From assembly GCF_004571025.1 (NCBI RefSeq), contig NZ_SPQT01000001.1, forward strand, positions 1,054,001 to 1,118,000: a stretch of 64,000 bases of DNA, given 5' to 3'. The notes beneath the pieces were generated by a model. That model saw only the letters and a list, made by a program, of their open reading frames with translations. It made no database searches and was not told the origin of the DNA. The position numbers and the translations under genes are program-made. Positions 26,532 through 35,908 of this stretch are shown piece by piece (position 1 is the first letter of the stretch; every line of letters begins with the position of its first letter). Origin of the DNA: Bradyrhizobium niftali. GTDB taxonomy: Bacteria; Pseudomonadota; Alphaproteobacteria; Rhizobiales; Xanthobacteraceae.

Positions 26532-27389
26532 ATGTCCACCACCGCGAATTTTGGCAGGATCCTCTTGTCCGGAATCGCTGCCGCTGCGTGCGTTGCAGCT
26601 TTCGCCGTACCGGCCACGAGCGCCGAGCTTCTGGCGACAGTCAAATCCAGGGGCAAGCTGACAGTCGGTACCGAGGCCCGGTTTCCGCCTTTCGAATTCG
26701 TTGAGAACGGCCAGATCGTCGGCTACTCCGCCGACATCATGACTGAGGTGATGAAGACGCTACCGGGCGTCCAGCTCGAACGGCTTGACCTGCCCTGGCA
26801 AGGGATACTACCGGGCCTCGCCGCCAGCCGCTTCGACTATGTGGTGACTTCGGTCACGGCGACGAAGGAGCGCTATCAGACCTATCACCTGTCGGTCCCG
26901 ATCGCCGATGCAACCATGGCGGTACTGAAGCGCAAGGGCGACGCCGAGATCGCCAAACCTGACGACATCGCCGGAAAGCCGGCAGGTTCACAAGCAGGTT
27001 CCGCGCAGCTTCAGGCGCTGGAAACGCTCGCGGCCGATCTCAAGGCGAAGGGCACGCCGGTCGGTCGCATCACGACCTATACCGATTTCAGCGAGGCTTA
27101 TGCGGATCTCGCCGCCGGACGAATCCGCGCGGTGGTCAACTCACTGCCAAACCTGCTCGAGGCCGCGCGTCAGAGGCCCGGCCTCTTCGAGGTCGTGCTG
27201 CCGACCTTTGGGCCCAAGACATATTTTACCTGGGCCGGCCGCAACGATCCCGACAGCGCCACGCTTGACGCGCTGATCGATTCCGAACTCGTCAAGCTCA
27301 ACGTCTCGGGCAAGCTCGCTGAGCTGCAGACCAAATGGTTCGGCGCACCGATGCAGTTGCCCAACACCTTGTCCGTTCCGGAGAAATAG
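26532..27389 (+). CDS. polar amino-acid type ABC transporter, periplasmic binding protein
   Basis: A 285-residue SBP_bac_3 family protein. A signal peptide (SGIAAAACVAAFAVPATSA) precedes the standard opening LATVKSRGKLTVGTEARFPP, FEFVENGQIVGYSADI and a C-terminal NVSGKLAELQTKWFG. It captures the substrate in the periplasm for the two permeases and ATPase that follow. The ureohydrolase in the same operon suggests arginine, agmatine or another guanidino compound as substrate; this is inference from context. Confidence 0.9.
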   Translation: MSTTANFGRILLSGIAAAACVAAFAVPATSAELLATVKSRGKLTVGTEARFPPFEFVENGQIVGYSADIMTEVMKTLPGVQLERLDLPWQGILPGLAASRFDYVVTSVTATKERYQTYHLSVPIADATMAVLKRKGDAEIAKPDDIAGKPAGSQAGSAQLQALETLAADLKAKGTPVGRITTYTDFSEAYADLAAGRIRAVVNSLPNLLEAARQRPGLFEVVLPTFGPKTYFTWAGRNDPDSATLDALIDSELVKLNVSGKLAELQTKWFGAPMQLPNTLSVPEK

Positions 27390-27419
27390 GAGAGCCGCCA
27401 CGGACCGGAATTCCACGTC

Positions 27420-28073
27420 ATGTGGGACTTGATCGCGCAGAACGGCGCCGTGCTGCTGGACGGACTGGCGGTGACGCTCGCCATCAGCGGTGCAGCGCTT
27501 CTGGTCGGTTGTCCGCTTGGCGTCTTTTTGGCGCGAGCGACGCTGTCGGGTCGGCCGATAGCCGTCGCCACGAGCGGACTTTACCGATCGTTCTGGCGCG
27601 GCACGCCGATCCTCGTGCAACTGCTGATCGTGTTCTATCTGCCGGCGGCGCTGGGCCTCACGCTGGTGCCGACGATCGCCGCCATCATCGGGCTCTCGCT
27701 CAATACCGCCGCTTTCCAGTCGGAAATCTATCGTGCCGGACTAGTAGCGGTTCCAGCCGGCCAAAGCGAGGCCGCCAGGATGCTCGGCCTGTCGCGGCGC
27801 GCCATCCTTCTGCGGATCGAACTGCCGCAGGCGGTGCGGCTGATGCTGCCGGCGCTGGTCGGAGAGGCGCTGACTCTCATCAAGAATTCGTCGCTCGTCT
27901 CGGTGATCGCCGTCACCGAGATCACGTGGCGCGCGCAGCAGATCGCATCGGCGACCTTCCGCCCGCTCGAAACCTACGCGATCGCGCTGATCGCCTATCT
28001 CGCGATCGCCGCGCTGTTGGCGGGTGCGGGTCTCTTACTCGAACGCCGCCTCGCCAGCGCCGGGCGAAGCTGA
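27420..28073 (+). CDS. ABC transporter permease (HisM/GlnP type), first subunit
   Basis: A 217-residue inner-membrane permease with five hydrophobic segments and the EAA loop that contacts the ATPase (SEAARMLGLSRRAILLRIEL). FWRGTPILVQLLIVF is the conserved HisM/GlnP entry. It starts 30 bases after the binding protein and ends one base before the next start (TGA G ATG), consistent with coupled expression of a heterodimeric channel. Confidence 0.92.
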   Translation: MWDLIAQNGAVLLDGLAVTLAISGAALLVGCPLGVFLARATLSGRPIAVATSGLYRSFWRGTPILVQLLIVFYLPAALGLTLVPTIAAIIGLSLNTAAFQSEIYRAGLVAVPAGQSEAARMLGLSRRAILLRIELPQAVRLMLPALVGEALTLIKNSSLVSVIAVTEITWRAQQIASATFRPLETYAIALIAYLAIAALLAGAGLLLERRLASAGRS

Positions 28074-28074
28074 G

Positions 28075-28725
28075 ATGGGCACATTCCTCGAAACCTATGG
28101 CGGGCTCTTCGCCGCGGCCTTCGCAACGACGCTGACCCTCACGGCAGCTGGACTCGTCGTCGCGGCGCTCGTCGCGCTGCCGCTGGCGCTGGGCCTGCGT
28201 TCCCAAAGCTGGCTGATTGCGGTTCCAGCCCGGCTCTATGTCGAGCTGATGCGCGGCGCGCCGCTCGTGATCCTGCTGTTCCTCGCCTATTACGGAGGCC
28301 CGTCCTTCGGCATCGTGCTCGATGCCGAGACGGCCGGCATCGCCGGGCTCGGCCTCTATGGCGCAGGCTATTTCGCGGAGATCTACCGCGCCGGCCTGAA
28401 CGCAGTGCCGCGTGGCGAGATCGAGGCCGCCGCAGTGCTCGGCCTGTCTCGAGGACAGATTTTCCTGCATGTCCGTATACCACGAGCGGCGCGACTCGTT
28501 CTGCCGCCGGCCATCGGCCAGGCCATCAACCTGCTTAAGGAATCGGCCGTCCTTTCGGTCATTACCGTGCCCGAGCTGACAAAGGTCGCCGGAGAGGTGA
28601 GCAACCTCACCTTCTCCGCTATCGCGCCCTATCTCACCGCCGCGCTGCTCTACTGGATCGCCGTCGAGGCGCTGGCGCGTGCCGGCGACGCGGCGGAACG
28701 TCACCTCGCAGTTGGGAAGTCATGA
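28075..28725 (+). CDS. ABC transporter permease (HisQ/GlnP type), second subunit
   Basis: A 216-residue permease from ATG 28075. Conserved pieces are [37 protein letters not shown] and the EAA loop [20 protein letters not shown]. Pairs with the preceding permease. The stop overlaps the ATPase start by ATGA. Confidence 0.92.
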   Translation: MGTFLETYGGLFAAAFATTLTLTAAGLVVAALVALPLALGLRSQSWLIAVPARLYVELMRGAPLVILLFLAYYGGPSFGIVLDAETAGIAGLGLYGAGYFAEIYRAGLNAVPRGEIEAAAVLGLSRGQIFLHVRIPRAARLVLPPAIGQAINLLKESAVLSVITVPELTKVAGEVSNLTFSAIAPYLTAALLYWIAVEALARAGDAAERHLAVGKS

Positions 28726-29519
28726 GCCGCATGTCGCAAGCATCACCTGTTCCGGCCATCCGCATTCGCGGCCTGATGAAGCGGTTCGGCGATCGCACGG
28801 TGCTCGACGGCATCGACCTCGACGTCAGGGACGGCGACGTCCTGTGCATCATCGGCCCCTCGGGCTCGGGCAAGAGCACGCTGCTGCGCTGCGTCGCTTT
28901 CCTCGACGCCTATGACGAGGGCGAGGTCAACATCCTCGGCCGCTTGATAGGCTGGCGCGAAACGCCGATGGGACGAGAACCGGCCGGCGAGGCCGAACTC
29001 GCAGCCGTGCGGGCCCCGCTCGGCATGGTGTTCCAGCATTTCCATCTCTGGCCGCACCTTCCGGTCCTCGCGAACGTCACACTTGCGCTGCGGCTGGCGC
29101 GCGGCCTTTCCAAGCAGGGGGCGGAGGAGACCGGGCTTGCCATGCTCGGGCGCGTCGGGCTCACCAGCCATGCTGGGCACTTCCCTGATCAGTTGTCGGG
29201 CGGCCAGAAGCAGCGCGTGGCGATCGCGCGGGCGCTGGCGGTGAGGCCGAAGGTGATGCTTTTCGACGAACCGACATCCGCGCTCGATCCCGAGCTGGTC
29301 GGCGAGGTGCTTTCGGTGATGAAAGCCCTGGCGGCCGACGGCATGACCATGGTGATCGTAACGCACGAGATGGGCTTTGCAGCCCATGCGGCGAACCGCA
29401 CGGTCTTCATGGATCGCGGTCGGATCGTCGAGGCGGGGACGCCGCAAGACCTCTTCAGGGCACCGCAGAGCGAACGGCTCAGACAATTCCTCGAAACCTG
29501 GCGCGAGCGCGCTCTGTGA
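28722..29519 (+). CDS. polar amino-acid type ABC transporter ATPase
   Basis: A 265-residue ATPase. Walker A is [14 protein letters not shown], signature [15 protein letters not shown], Walker [16 protein letters not shown], and the switch His lies in VIVTHEMGF. Between Walker A and the Q-loop it has a slightly longer insertion ([20 protein letters not shown]) than typical GlnQ proteins. It drives the transporter encoded by the three genes before it and is followed after 18 bases by the ureohydrolase. Confidence 0.93.
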   Translation: MSRMSQASPVPAIRIRGLMKRFGDRTVLDGIDLDVRDGDVLCIIGPSGSGKSTLLRCVAFLDAYDEGEVNILGRLIGWRETPMGREPAGEAELAAVRAPLGMVFQHFHLWPHLPVLANVTLALRLARGLSKQGAEETGLAMLGRVGLTSHAGHFPDQLSGGQKQRVAIARALAVRPKVMLFDEPTSALDPELVGEVLSVMKALAADGMTMVIVTHEMGFAAHAANRTVFMDRGRIVEAGTPQDLFRAPQSERLRQFLETWRERAL

Positions 29520-29537
29520 GGGACGGAAAGGACGATC

Positions 29538-30494
29538 ATGACCACTCACGCTTACGAGAAGGGTCGTCTCGACCTGCCCTTCGTCGGCATCGCGACCTTC
29601 GCCAAGAGTCCCTATGTCCAGGACTGGGACCGGATCGAGGCGGATGTCGCGATCCTCGGCGCGCCCTTCGACTTCGGAACTCAATGGCGTGCCGGTGCGC
29701 GCTTTGGGCCTCGGGCCATTCGTGAAGCATCGACGCTATTCTCCTTCGGCCATGCCGGCGCCTACGATCACGAGGACGACGTCACCTATCTTGAAGGTGT
29801 GCGCATCGTCGATCTCGGCGACGCCGACATCATCCATACCGATACGATCGCAAGCCACGCCAATATCGAGCTCGGGGTCCGCAATATCCTGGCGGCCGGC
29901 GCCTTGCCGGTGGTGCTTGGCGGCGATCATTCGATCAATATCCCCTGCATCGCCGCCTTCAGCGATCAGGATCCGATCCATCTGGTCCAGATCGATGCTC
30001 ATCTCGACTTCGTCGACGAGCGCCACGGCGTCCGCTACGGCCATGGCAGTCCGATGCGGCGGGCCGCCGAGAGGTCCTGGGTCACCGGCCTGACGCAGCT
30101 CGGCATCCGCAACGTGTCTTCGACGGCCAAGGAAGGCTACGAGGCGGCCCGTGCCATGCGCTCCGACATTCTGTCCGTGCGACAGATACGCAAGCTCGGC
30201 GTCGAGGCAGTGCTGAAGCGTATTCCGGCTGGAAGGCGCTATTATCTCACGATCGACATTGACGGCTTCGATCCGTCGATCGCACCCGGCACCGGCACGC
30301 CGAGCCACGGCGGCTTCATCTATTACGAAGTGCTGGAACTGATAGCAGGCCTTGCCAGTCGAGGCCGCATTGTCGGGATCGACCTGGTCGAGGTCGCGCC
30401 TGACTATGATCACACCGGCTCCACTGCAATCCTCGCCGCGCAGATACTGCTCAACGCGATCGGCAGGACCTTCGCAGGTCGCGGCCAGAGATGA
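29538..30494 (+). CDS. ureohydrolase (agmatinase/guanidinobutyrase family)
   Basis: A 318-residue binuclear manganese hydrolase of the arginase superfamily that releases urea from a guanidino substrate. Metal ligands are visible in VLGGDHSINIP, QIDAHLDFVDE and LTIDIDGFDPSIAPG, with FDFGTQWRAGARFGPRAIRE near the N-terminus and GIDLVEVAPDYDHT near the C-terminus. This pattern is SpeB-like rather than arginase, but specificity cannot be read from sequence. As last gene of the ABC operon it presumably cleaves the imported compound. Confidence 0.88.
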   Translation: MTTHAYEKGRLDLPFVGIATFAKSPYVQDWDRIEADVAILGAPFDFGTQWRAGARFGPRAIREASTLFSFGHAGAYDHEDDVTYLEGVRIVDLGDADIIHTDTIASHANIELGVRNILAAGALPVVLGGDHSINIPCIAAFSDQDPIHLVQIDAHLDFVDERHGVRYGHGSPMRRAAERSWVTGLTQLGIRNVSSTAKEGYEAARAMRSDILSVRQIRKLGVEAVLKRIPAGRRYYLTIDIDGFDPSIAPGTGTPSHGGFIYYEVLELIAGLASRGRIVGIDLVEVAPDYDHTGSTAILAAQILLNAIGRTFAGRGQR

Positions 30495-30819
30495 GATTTG
30501 GAGCGACCTGACAGCCGCGCAACTTCGAGCAAAGGCGCTGGCGCCACATAGATCGCGCCCGTCGAGGCCAAGCTCAAAGCCAGCACGACGCATCGCGACG
30601 ACGTGGCAGTTCCGCTTGGTGACGTAGCGCGACCATTCGGCGACAAGACCCAGAAATTCCGTGAGCTTGTCGAGCCCGCGATCGGGACGTCAGCGCGCGA
30701 CGGGGTCATGGACCTGGTCGACGGGCTGGATACGCTCACGACCCACGAGCCTCCGAGGAAGACACTTCGCCGATCATTTTGGGGTAAGGACTGCACCACC
30801 CACCGAGTGGTGTCGAAAC
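30495..30819. other. no supported gene
   Basis: Sequence between the ureohydrolase and the tRNA-Arg fragment. No convincing frame. A short hairpin CACCAC-ccaccga-GTGGTG lies at about 30794-30812. Confidence 0.4.
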
Positions 30820-30866
30820 TGGCGCACCCGACACGATTCGAACGTGTGACCTTTGCCTTCGGAGGG
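30820..30866 (-). other. 3' fragment of tRNA-Arg(CCG), attachment-site-like
   Basis: On the minus strand the piece starts at the anticodon loop (CTCCGAA, anticodon CCG), continues with the 3' anticodon strand and a perfect T-arm (ACACG-TTCGAAT-CGTGT), and ends with the 3' acceptor strand and CCA. Upstream of the loop the sequence no longer matches a tRNA: no 5' acceptor strand or D-arm. A fragment beginning at the anticodon loop is the classic core left by integrases that use tRNA 3' ends. Confidence 0.8.
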
Positions 30867-31366
30867 CCGAGTCCCCGGGAGAGGGCCGAGTCCGGGCTGC
30901 CAATTGCGGAGCAACGTTTCCACTAGCTGCCAGAACGGTACAAGTTGCGCCCTCTGAAATAGTGGGTTTCGCGATGTAGTGCACCACTGACACGAACCCC
31001 CGACAGCCGGCGATAGCGGCCCACGGCCCCCCACACACAAATGCGGAGCGAGCGCGGCCCCTTCGGTCAGTTAGCTTCGGCCGGAGATATCCTGATCATC
31101 CAAAGATGCCCATGAATCACCGACGCCCGTTCCGCTTCAAGAACGCCGCAACGAAATCGCAACGAATTGGGTGAAACGACGGTGAACAAAACGGGACGGG
31201 AACGACTGCCACATCAAGAAATATCAATAACTTAAAAGATGTTCGCTGCGTTTGGGACGCAGGAAGCCGGATGTTGGAATAGGTGATTGCGTGCCTGCCT
31301 TTTAGATGCCGAGGTGCGCTGCACCAGCGACGTCGAACACCAAAGCTATCCGACCTATGCGTGGAT
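30867..31366. other. non-coding flank of the integrase
   Basis: Contains a direct repeat of AGGGCCGAGTCC (about 30863-30893) right behind the tRNA-Arg fragment, and GCAACGAAATCGCAACGAAT near 31148. No gene is supported. Such short repeats could be integrase arm sites, but this is a guess. Confidence 0.4.
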
Positions 31367-32713
31367 TCAGGCTGCAGGCCGAATTCTGTCTTGAGCCTCA
31401 CCTAGATCGCCTCGCTTCATCTGGCGCCCGCCGGCTACACGGCTTGCGCAGCGTCCGAGCCAATCTCGCAAGGCGGCGTCCTTCGTAAGCATTTTACCGA
31501 TAGCGCAGAACACAGCGGTGCCGATCGCTTGTTGCTGGCTGCGCAGGTGGTCCTCAAGCAGTTTGTGGCGCGTAACGTAGCCGGCATTCACGCCTGGGAT
31601 TGAATGGTTCATCAGCAGCTTTGCGTCGAATTCCGAAACTCCAGCGGCTGTTGCAATGGTCCGGAATGTTTGACGAAGATCGTTACCCCACTTCGAAAGG
31701 GTATCGCGATCCTCTTTGGTTTCAGCAAGATGGCCCGACTCACTATCGCCGGGAAAGATCCATTTTCGCGACTGCAACGGATACATCTGCCTACCGAAGC
31801 GTATTGCCCGAATGAGGCACAATATCATCTCTCTGGAGAGTGGGATGTCGAAAGCTCGCTTCCTGCCGCGCAGAGTTCGGCGGCGAAAGTCGACGTGACA
31901 CGGCTTTACCTGCTGTAACGCGGCAGTCCGAGATCCACAGAGCAGCGTGAGCAGATGAAATTCGCGGCGGACCGAATTCTCGAGGGCAGCCAACTCTCGG
32001 AACCATTCGGTCAAGTCGCTCGCGCCCATGCCAGTATCTCGGCGCTTCTCCTCATTCCAGTCGACGGCGTCCGCTGGATTGTCGCGGGGCAGTGATCTGT
32101 TGGTCTTGCAAGCATGATTGTAAATTGCGCGCAGCGTTCGCATACAGCCATTTGCGATATAGGGACCGTTCTCATTTGTAATGTCGTCGTGCTTCTTGGC
32201 GACGCGAGCGGGATCGATCGCCAGTTCGCCCAGTGAAGTATCAAGCCACTCCGCAAAGAGACGTTCTACGTGGTCACGATAACCACTTATGGTCTTTTCA
32301 CTACGACCCTTCCGGATCAGGTGAGCTTCCAGATATCGCTGCCATGCTTGCCTAAGGGTAACGGTCGCGACGTCCGTATTCGCCTCGTTCCCAACCGGGC
32401 CAGGGCCAGTATCTCCGTCTTGCTTTGCCTTTTTCGGGTGCTGTCCCCTGCTGATCTGAGCGAGATATTCCTTCGCGATCGCGCGCGCTGCTCGGGTCGT
32501 CAATTCGCGCGTGTCGCCGATAGATACTCTGATCGAAGAGGCTCGTTTTCCTCCTTGCCGAAGGTCGCCTTGGACGGTGAAGGTTCTTTTCCTCTTCCCA
32601 ACGACGACGAAGAAGCCCTTCAGTTCGGTGTCGCGGGCTAGATACCAGCCGTCGCTCGGGGTGGATAACTGAGCGATGTTCTTATCACTCAGGGGAATGC
32701 GAATGTCGTTCAT
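31367..32713 (-). CDS. tyrosine-type site-specific integrase
   Basis: A 448-residue phage/ICE integrase. The N-terminal part has an arm-binding domain (LARDTELKGFFVVVGKRKRT), residues about 120-200 a SAM-like core-binding domain (LRQAWQRYLEAHLIRKGRSE), and the C-terminal half the catalytic domain: first Arg in CGSRTAALQQV, second in LRQTFRTIA, and LLMNHSIPGVNAGYV with the nucleophile Tyr. The usual HxxR His appears as Arg. The gene is intact, starts 180 bases from the tRNA-Lys fragment and reads away from it. Confidence 0.9.
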   Translation of the reverse strand: MNDIRIPLSDKNIAQLSTPSDGWYLARDTELKGFFVVVGKRKRTFTVQGDLRQGGKRASSIRVSIGDTRELTTRAARAIAKEYLAQISRGQHPKKAKQDGDTGPGPVGNEANTDVATVTLRQAWQRYLEAHLIRKGRSEKTISGYRDHVERLFAEWLDTSLGELAIDPARVAKKHDDITNENGPYIANGCMRTLRAIYNHACKTNRSLPRDNPADAVDWNEEKRRDTGMGASDLTEWFRELAALENSVRREFHLLTLLCGSRTAALQQVKPCHVDFRRRTLRGRKRAFDIPLSREMILCLIRAIRFGRQMYPLQSRKWIFPGDSESGHLAETKEDRDTLSKWGNDLRQTFRTIATAAGVSEFDAKLLMNHSIPGVNAGYVTRHKLLEDHLRSQQQAIGTAVFCAIGKMLTKDAALRDWLGRCASRVAGGRQMKRGDLGEAQDRIRPAA

Positions 32714-32892
32714 TGGAGGGGAGCTAGTCGACTAAAACGGTTTTCAAACGGTGTTGGCGGATCGGGATGTTTGGATGTTTGGGTTCGATGTGCCGCGAAA
32801 CTATGCGACAAAACCCCATAAAATAAAGGACTTCTGAAAGATCATCGTAGCGTGGAGCAGATTCAGAAATCGCAGCGAAGTGCCGGTTTTGA

Positions 32893-32938
32893 ACTCTTAA
32901 TCAGCGGGTCCCAGGTTCGAGCCCTGGTGGGCCCACCA
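32893..32938 (+). other. 3' fragment of tRNA-Lys(CTT), attachment-site-like
   Basis: Starts in the anticodon loop CTCTTAA (anticodon CTT), followed by TCAGC, the variable region, a perfect T-arm (CCAGG-TTCGAGC-CCTGG) and an acceptor 3' strand ending ACCA. The bases before it (GCCGGTTTTGA) do not form the 5' half. It stands 180 bases upstream of the integrase start, the expected place for an att core. Confidence 0.8.
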
Positions 32939-33253
32939 CCCAAAACTCATTTCTCTTCAATGCGTTATTGGCAGAGGCGTTGAGAACAGAACGGGTCTCG
33001 CGCGACACTTTTTGTGGTCGCACGCCGTGCGACGAGTGGCGAAATTCGTAAAACGTTCGTGCTGAAATCCCGCAAAGGGTGGCACCGATTGGCAGCGTGT
33101 CTCGCGGCGACAATCAACGAGAGAACTGCGCGCGGTCGGTCTGCTTTTGCTAGGTCTTCCGGCGGGCGATGGGAATGGTGATCCCACCTGCAATTCGAGC
33201 AGATCGATGCCGGAATCGGCGCGACCCTCGTCGCGAGCTACGACAAGAATGGT
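32939..33253. other. no supported gene
   Basis: Spacer between the att-like fragment and the first polysaccharide gene. GTCGCACGCCGTGCGACGAG near 33018 contains the inverted repeat GTCGCACG/CGTGCGAC. No coding frame is convincing. Confidence 0.4.
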
Positions 33254-34726
33254 TCAATAAACGTCCTGACCCGAGAGCGTTACCACGGTCCGGATCATGA
33301 TGCGAATGTCCAACCAAATGCTCCAATTGGTGACGTACCAGACATCAAACTCAACGCGCTTCTTCATCAGGTCGATGGTAGGTGTCTCGCCGCGAAGGCC
33401 GTTCACCTGAGCCCAGCCGGTGAGGCCGGGTTTGACGTGACGGCGACAGGCATAATTGCCAATCATCTGGTCGTAATAGTTGTCATGCGCGAGAGCGTGC
33501 GGCCGCGGACCCACTAGCGACATTTCTCCGCGCAGCACGTTCCACAGTTGAGGCAATTCGTCGATGCTGGTCTTGCGCAAGATCCGCCCGATCCTGGTAA
33601 CCCGCGCATCCTGTTTGCTTGCCTGCTTGATCTCGGAACCATTCTCCGAGACCGTCATGCTGCGGAATTTCCAGATGTCGAACAACCCGCCGTTGAAGCC
33701 GCGGCGCGTCTGACGAAATATGATGCTGCCCGGGGAGTCGAGCTTGACCAGGAGCGCCGTCATGACAAGCAAAGGGGCAAGGAACAACAATCCGAACGAG
33801 GCAAGACCAATATCGACGCCGCGTTTCAAGGCTCGCTCGCTGACCGAAAGAGGCGCTCGCTGGATTTCGATCGCGACTGATCCGCCAATGGGTACGAATG
33901 GCCGCGATACAAGGTCGGCGATTTCAAAATCCGGCAGCAGGCGAACCGGATTTGGCACCTGGCGCAGACATTGGCTTAGGTGTTGAAACAGCGGCAGGTC
34001 GTTCCAATTGAAGGCAAGAAGAAATTCGTCGGCGCTTGCTGTGCGCGAAATTCGAATGATGGTCGTCAGCTCGCGCTCAATTGCTGCGTCGTCAGACTTT
34101 AGCGTAGCGTCCAGAACGAAGTGACGTACCACCTGAAAGCCGTTCTTGCGCAAGTCCTTGAAGCGGCTTGAAGTAAAGTCGAGCGGCTCGCCGCTGATCA
34201 GCACGACCCTTCGTTTGACGGAATGTCTTCGCGCGAAAGAAGAGTTCAAGGCGAGGCGCCAGATCGCGCGATGCGCGCCCAGACCGACAAGGCCGGCCGC
34301 TGCAAACAGAACGATAGTGATGCGGGAGAGCTCGGCGGTCGATCTAAGCAGGAAAGCAGAAAATGCGAGAATCGCGAGTGAGAGAAGCCACACGGATGAG
34401 GCCTTACGCAACTGCCAGCTCGTATTGGCCAGATTGTGGTTATCGTAGCATCCTCTGAAGAAGGCGATCGCGACGAACGCGGTCGCCACAAGCAACGCGA
34501 CGCCGACCGAAAGTTCTCGCTCGGCCAGTGTTGCCATGAACTTGCGGCGAATTTGGTTGGCGGCAACATAGCTGAGCAGGATGAGCAGGAAGTCGCCTGC
34601 CATAATGGCAAATTGAAGCGGTCTTTGCAGTGAGACGCCGCGTCTTACCAACATCGAGGATGAGGACTTCGAACCGTATGTGGTTAATGACATGAAGGGC
34701 CTCATTCCAAAGACTGCACGCGGCAA
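33254..34726 (-). CDS. undecaprenyl-phosphate glucose/galactose phosphotransferase (WcaJ/ExoY family)
   Basis: A 490-residue polyprenyl phosphoglycosyltransferase that starts repeat-unit assembly by moving sugar-1-phosphate to the lipid carrier. The N-terminal 140 residues carry four to five helices, followed by a CoA-binding-like domain. The C-terminal catalytic domain contains LKRGVDIGLASFGLLFLAPL, IFRQTRRGFNGGLFDIWKFR, KTSIDELPQLWNVLRGEMSL and VGPRPHA. It lies 114 bases downstream of the unknown-family gene on the same strand, so they may share a transcript. Confidence 0.92.
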   Translation of the reverse strand: MPRAVFGMRPFMSLTTYGSKSSSSMLVRRGVSLQRPLQFAIMAGDFLLILLSYVAANQIRRKFMATLAERELSVGVALLVATAFVAIAFFRGCYDNHNLANTSWQLRKASSVWLLSLAILAFSAFLLRSTAELSRITIVLFAAAGLVGLGAHRAIWRLALNSSFARRHSVKRRVVLISGEPLDFTSSRFKDLRKNGFQVVRHFVLDATLKSDDAAIERELTTIIRISRTASADEFLLAFNWNDLPLFQHLSQCLRQVPNPVRLLPDFEIADLVSRPFVPIGGSVAIEIQRAPLSVSERALKRGVDIGLASFGLLFLAPLLVMTALLVKLDSPGSIIFRQTRRGFNGGLFDIWKFRSMTVSENGSEIKQASKQDARVTRIGRILRKTSIDELPQLWNVLRGEMSLVGPRPHALAHDNYYDQMIGNYACRRHVKPGLTGWAQVNGLRGETPTIDLMKKRVEFDVWYVTNWSIWLDIRIMIRTVVTLSGQDVY

Positions 34727-34840
34727 TGCACTAACGAAAGCAAGGGTATATTCAAAAGCCTACATCGAGAGACTACAGACCCGATGATATCGTGGCTCCT
34801 CGCGACATTTCGGCGACGGAAATCGCGAGTATCAACTGCG

Positions 34841-35800
34841 TTAGGGTGCCTGTCGCGGCGTCAAGGTCCGCAGACACGGCGAGGGTCCAGCTGCAGTGCG
34901 CTGCGTGCCGGCGGCTGTAGCAGGAAGCGGAGACTCGGCCAGGGGTGGAGGCGGGTCTGCGACAAACTGCGCGGTGCTGCCCGAAAAGAAGTAGAGTGTG
35001 GACCAATCTGCCGAGAGCTCGACCCAGTTGCTGTTGCCGGCCCCTCGATTATTGGCGCCGTTGTGCGGCGAGTCCGGAGAACGCCACCAGTCGGCCCCAA
35101 CGTTGGCAACCACTTTCATTTCGGGGTCCGTCGTCTTCATGTCTATCTGGACGTAGACAGAATCGACGGCTCCGGCGGCGAAACCGCCGCGTCTCACGAG
35201 CCACATCAGGTCGTTGCGGCCGGGAGGGGGACCGTCAACAAGGGTGCCTCCATCCGTCTGAACTTCGATCTTCATCTGGACAGCAACGTTCTTGGGAACC
35301 ATCGCGTCAAAATGGGCTCCAACGATCTCGTTCTCTGTCTGGTCCTGCACTAGGATCCATTCCTTCGTGCTGCGAAGGCGTACATATGTCTTTCCGTTGG
35401 CGACGAGGATCTTGCCGTCCTTGTTCGGTGTGTTCGCCCCGAATTTTGGAAATACCGATGCCATTCCTGTGACGGCAGTGAAGTCGGCGGGAGGTTCGCC
35501 GTTCTCGGGCTTGGAGGCGCCGTTGCACCAGGAGGATGTCTTGGGGGCGCCGGCAGGATATGCCTGGCTATACCCAACGCTGTTTTGCGCGATGACGCTC
35601 GAAGCGAGACTCGCAGAGGTGACGGCGTCCGGTCTCCCGCTCGCCGCATCGGCACTCTCCGTAGAGACGGCCAGAATTCCAATGAGGCCGAGCGACAGGA
35701 GCCAACCCGAGGCAGATCGCTCGAGGACGTTACGCGCAATAGCAGCGGGCGGCGAGCAGGACGGGACAAAATGGCAAGTGTCAGACATGGACCGACCCAT
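34841..35800 (-). CDS. exported protein of an unrecognised family (paralog 1 of 3)
   Basis: A 319-residue protein with a long N-terminal region and a hydrophobic signal segment (GWLLSLGLIGILAVSTESA). The mature part (about 70-290) aligns along its length with the genes at 37051 and 45834: IAQNSVGYSQAYPAGAP, PPADFTAV, VANGKTYVRLRST, WILVQDQ, AGAVDSVYVQIDMKTTDP, VGADWWRSP and SNWVELSADW. It ends in a Pro/Ala-rich tail. A TTGAC-N4-GTCAA palindrome with a -10 lies 50 bases upstream. Likely periplasmic or cell-surface; function unknown. Confidence 0.75.
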   Translation of the reverse strand: MGRSMSDTCHFVPSCSPPAAIARNVLERSASGWLLSLGLIGILAVSTESADAASGRPDAVTSASLASSVIAQNSVGYSQAYPAGAPKTSSWCNGASKPENGEPPADFTAVTGMASVFPKFGANTPNKDGKILVANGKTYVRLRSTKEWILVQDQTENEIVGAHFDAMVPKNVAVQMKIEVQTDGGTLVDGPPPGRNDLMWLVRRGGFAAGAVDSVYVQIDMKTTDPEMKVVANVGADWWRSPDSPHNGANNRGAGNSNWVELSADWSTLYFFSGSTAQFVADPPPPLAESPLPATAAGTQRTAAGPSPCLRTLTPRQAP

Positions 35801-35849
35801 AACCAGTTAAGCGTCTTCTCATATCGTAGGCACCGGGCGCGCGGCCGAC

Positions 35850-35863
35850 TTGACGATCGTCAA
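35850..35863 (-). promoter_or_regulatory. CRP/FNR-type operator TTGACGATCGTCAA
   Basis: A perfect 14-bp palindrome, 50 bases before the start of the 34841-35800 gene. On the minus strand a -10-like TACGAT (35828-35823) begins 22 bases beyond it, placing the operator centre near -41 from the expected transcription start, as in class II activated promoters. Confidence 0.75.
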
Positions 35864-35908
35864 GAATGGATCTGCGATTTGGGGCCGATCAGCCGCGTGT
35901 TGCTACGG

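Larger units (their letters stand above)
30820..32938. mobile_element. integrase module bounded by two tRNA 3' fragments
   Basis: A tyrosine integrase lies between a minus-strand tRNA-Arg(CCG) fragment and a plus-strand tRNA-Lys(CTT) fragment. For integration into a tRNA 3' end, the leftover fragment marks the end farthest from the intact tRNA. The Lys fragment therefore implies an element extending to its left, and the Arg fragment one extending to its right. The two claims overlap over the integrase, which suggests nested or successive insertions. True ends are not visible. Confidence 0.45.

Noticed and set aside
28743..30593. Long minus-strand frames (about 313 and 285 codons)
   Set aside because: Antisense of the ABC ATPase and ureohydrolase genes, which have full motif sets on the plus strand.
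30820..30915. A complete tRNA-Arg gene
   Set aside because: Only the part from the anticodon loop to CCA fits. The expected 5' acceptor strand and D-arm are absent, so it is a fragment.
31140..31180. Short repeats around GCAACGAA as a CRISPR or iteron array
   Set aside because: Only two loose copies, no regular spacers and no associated genes.
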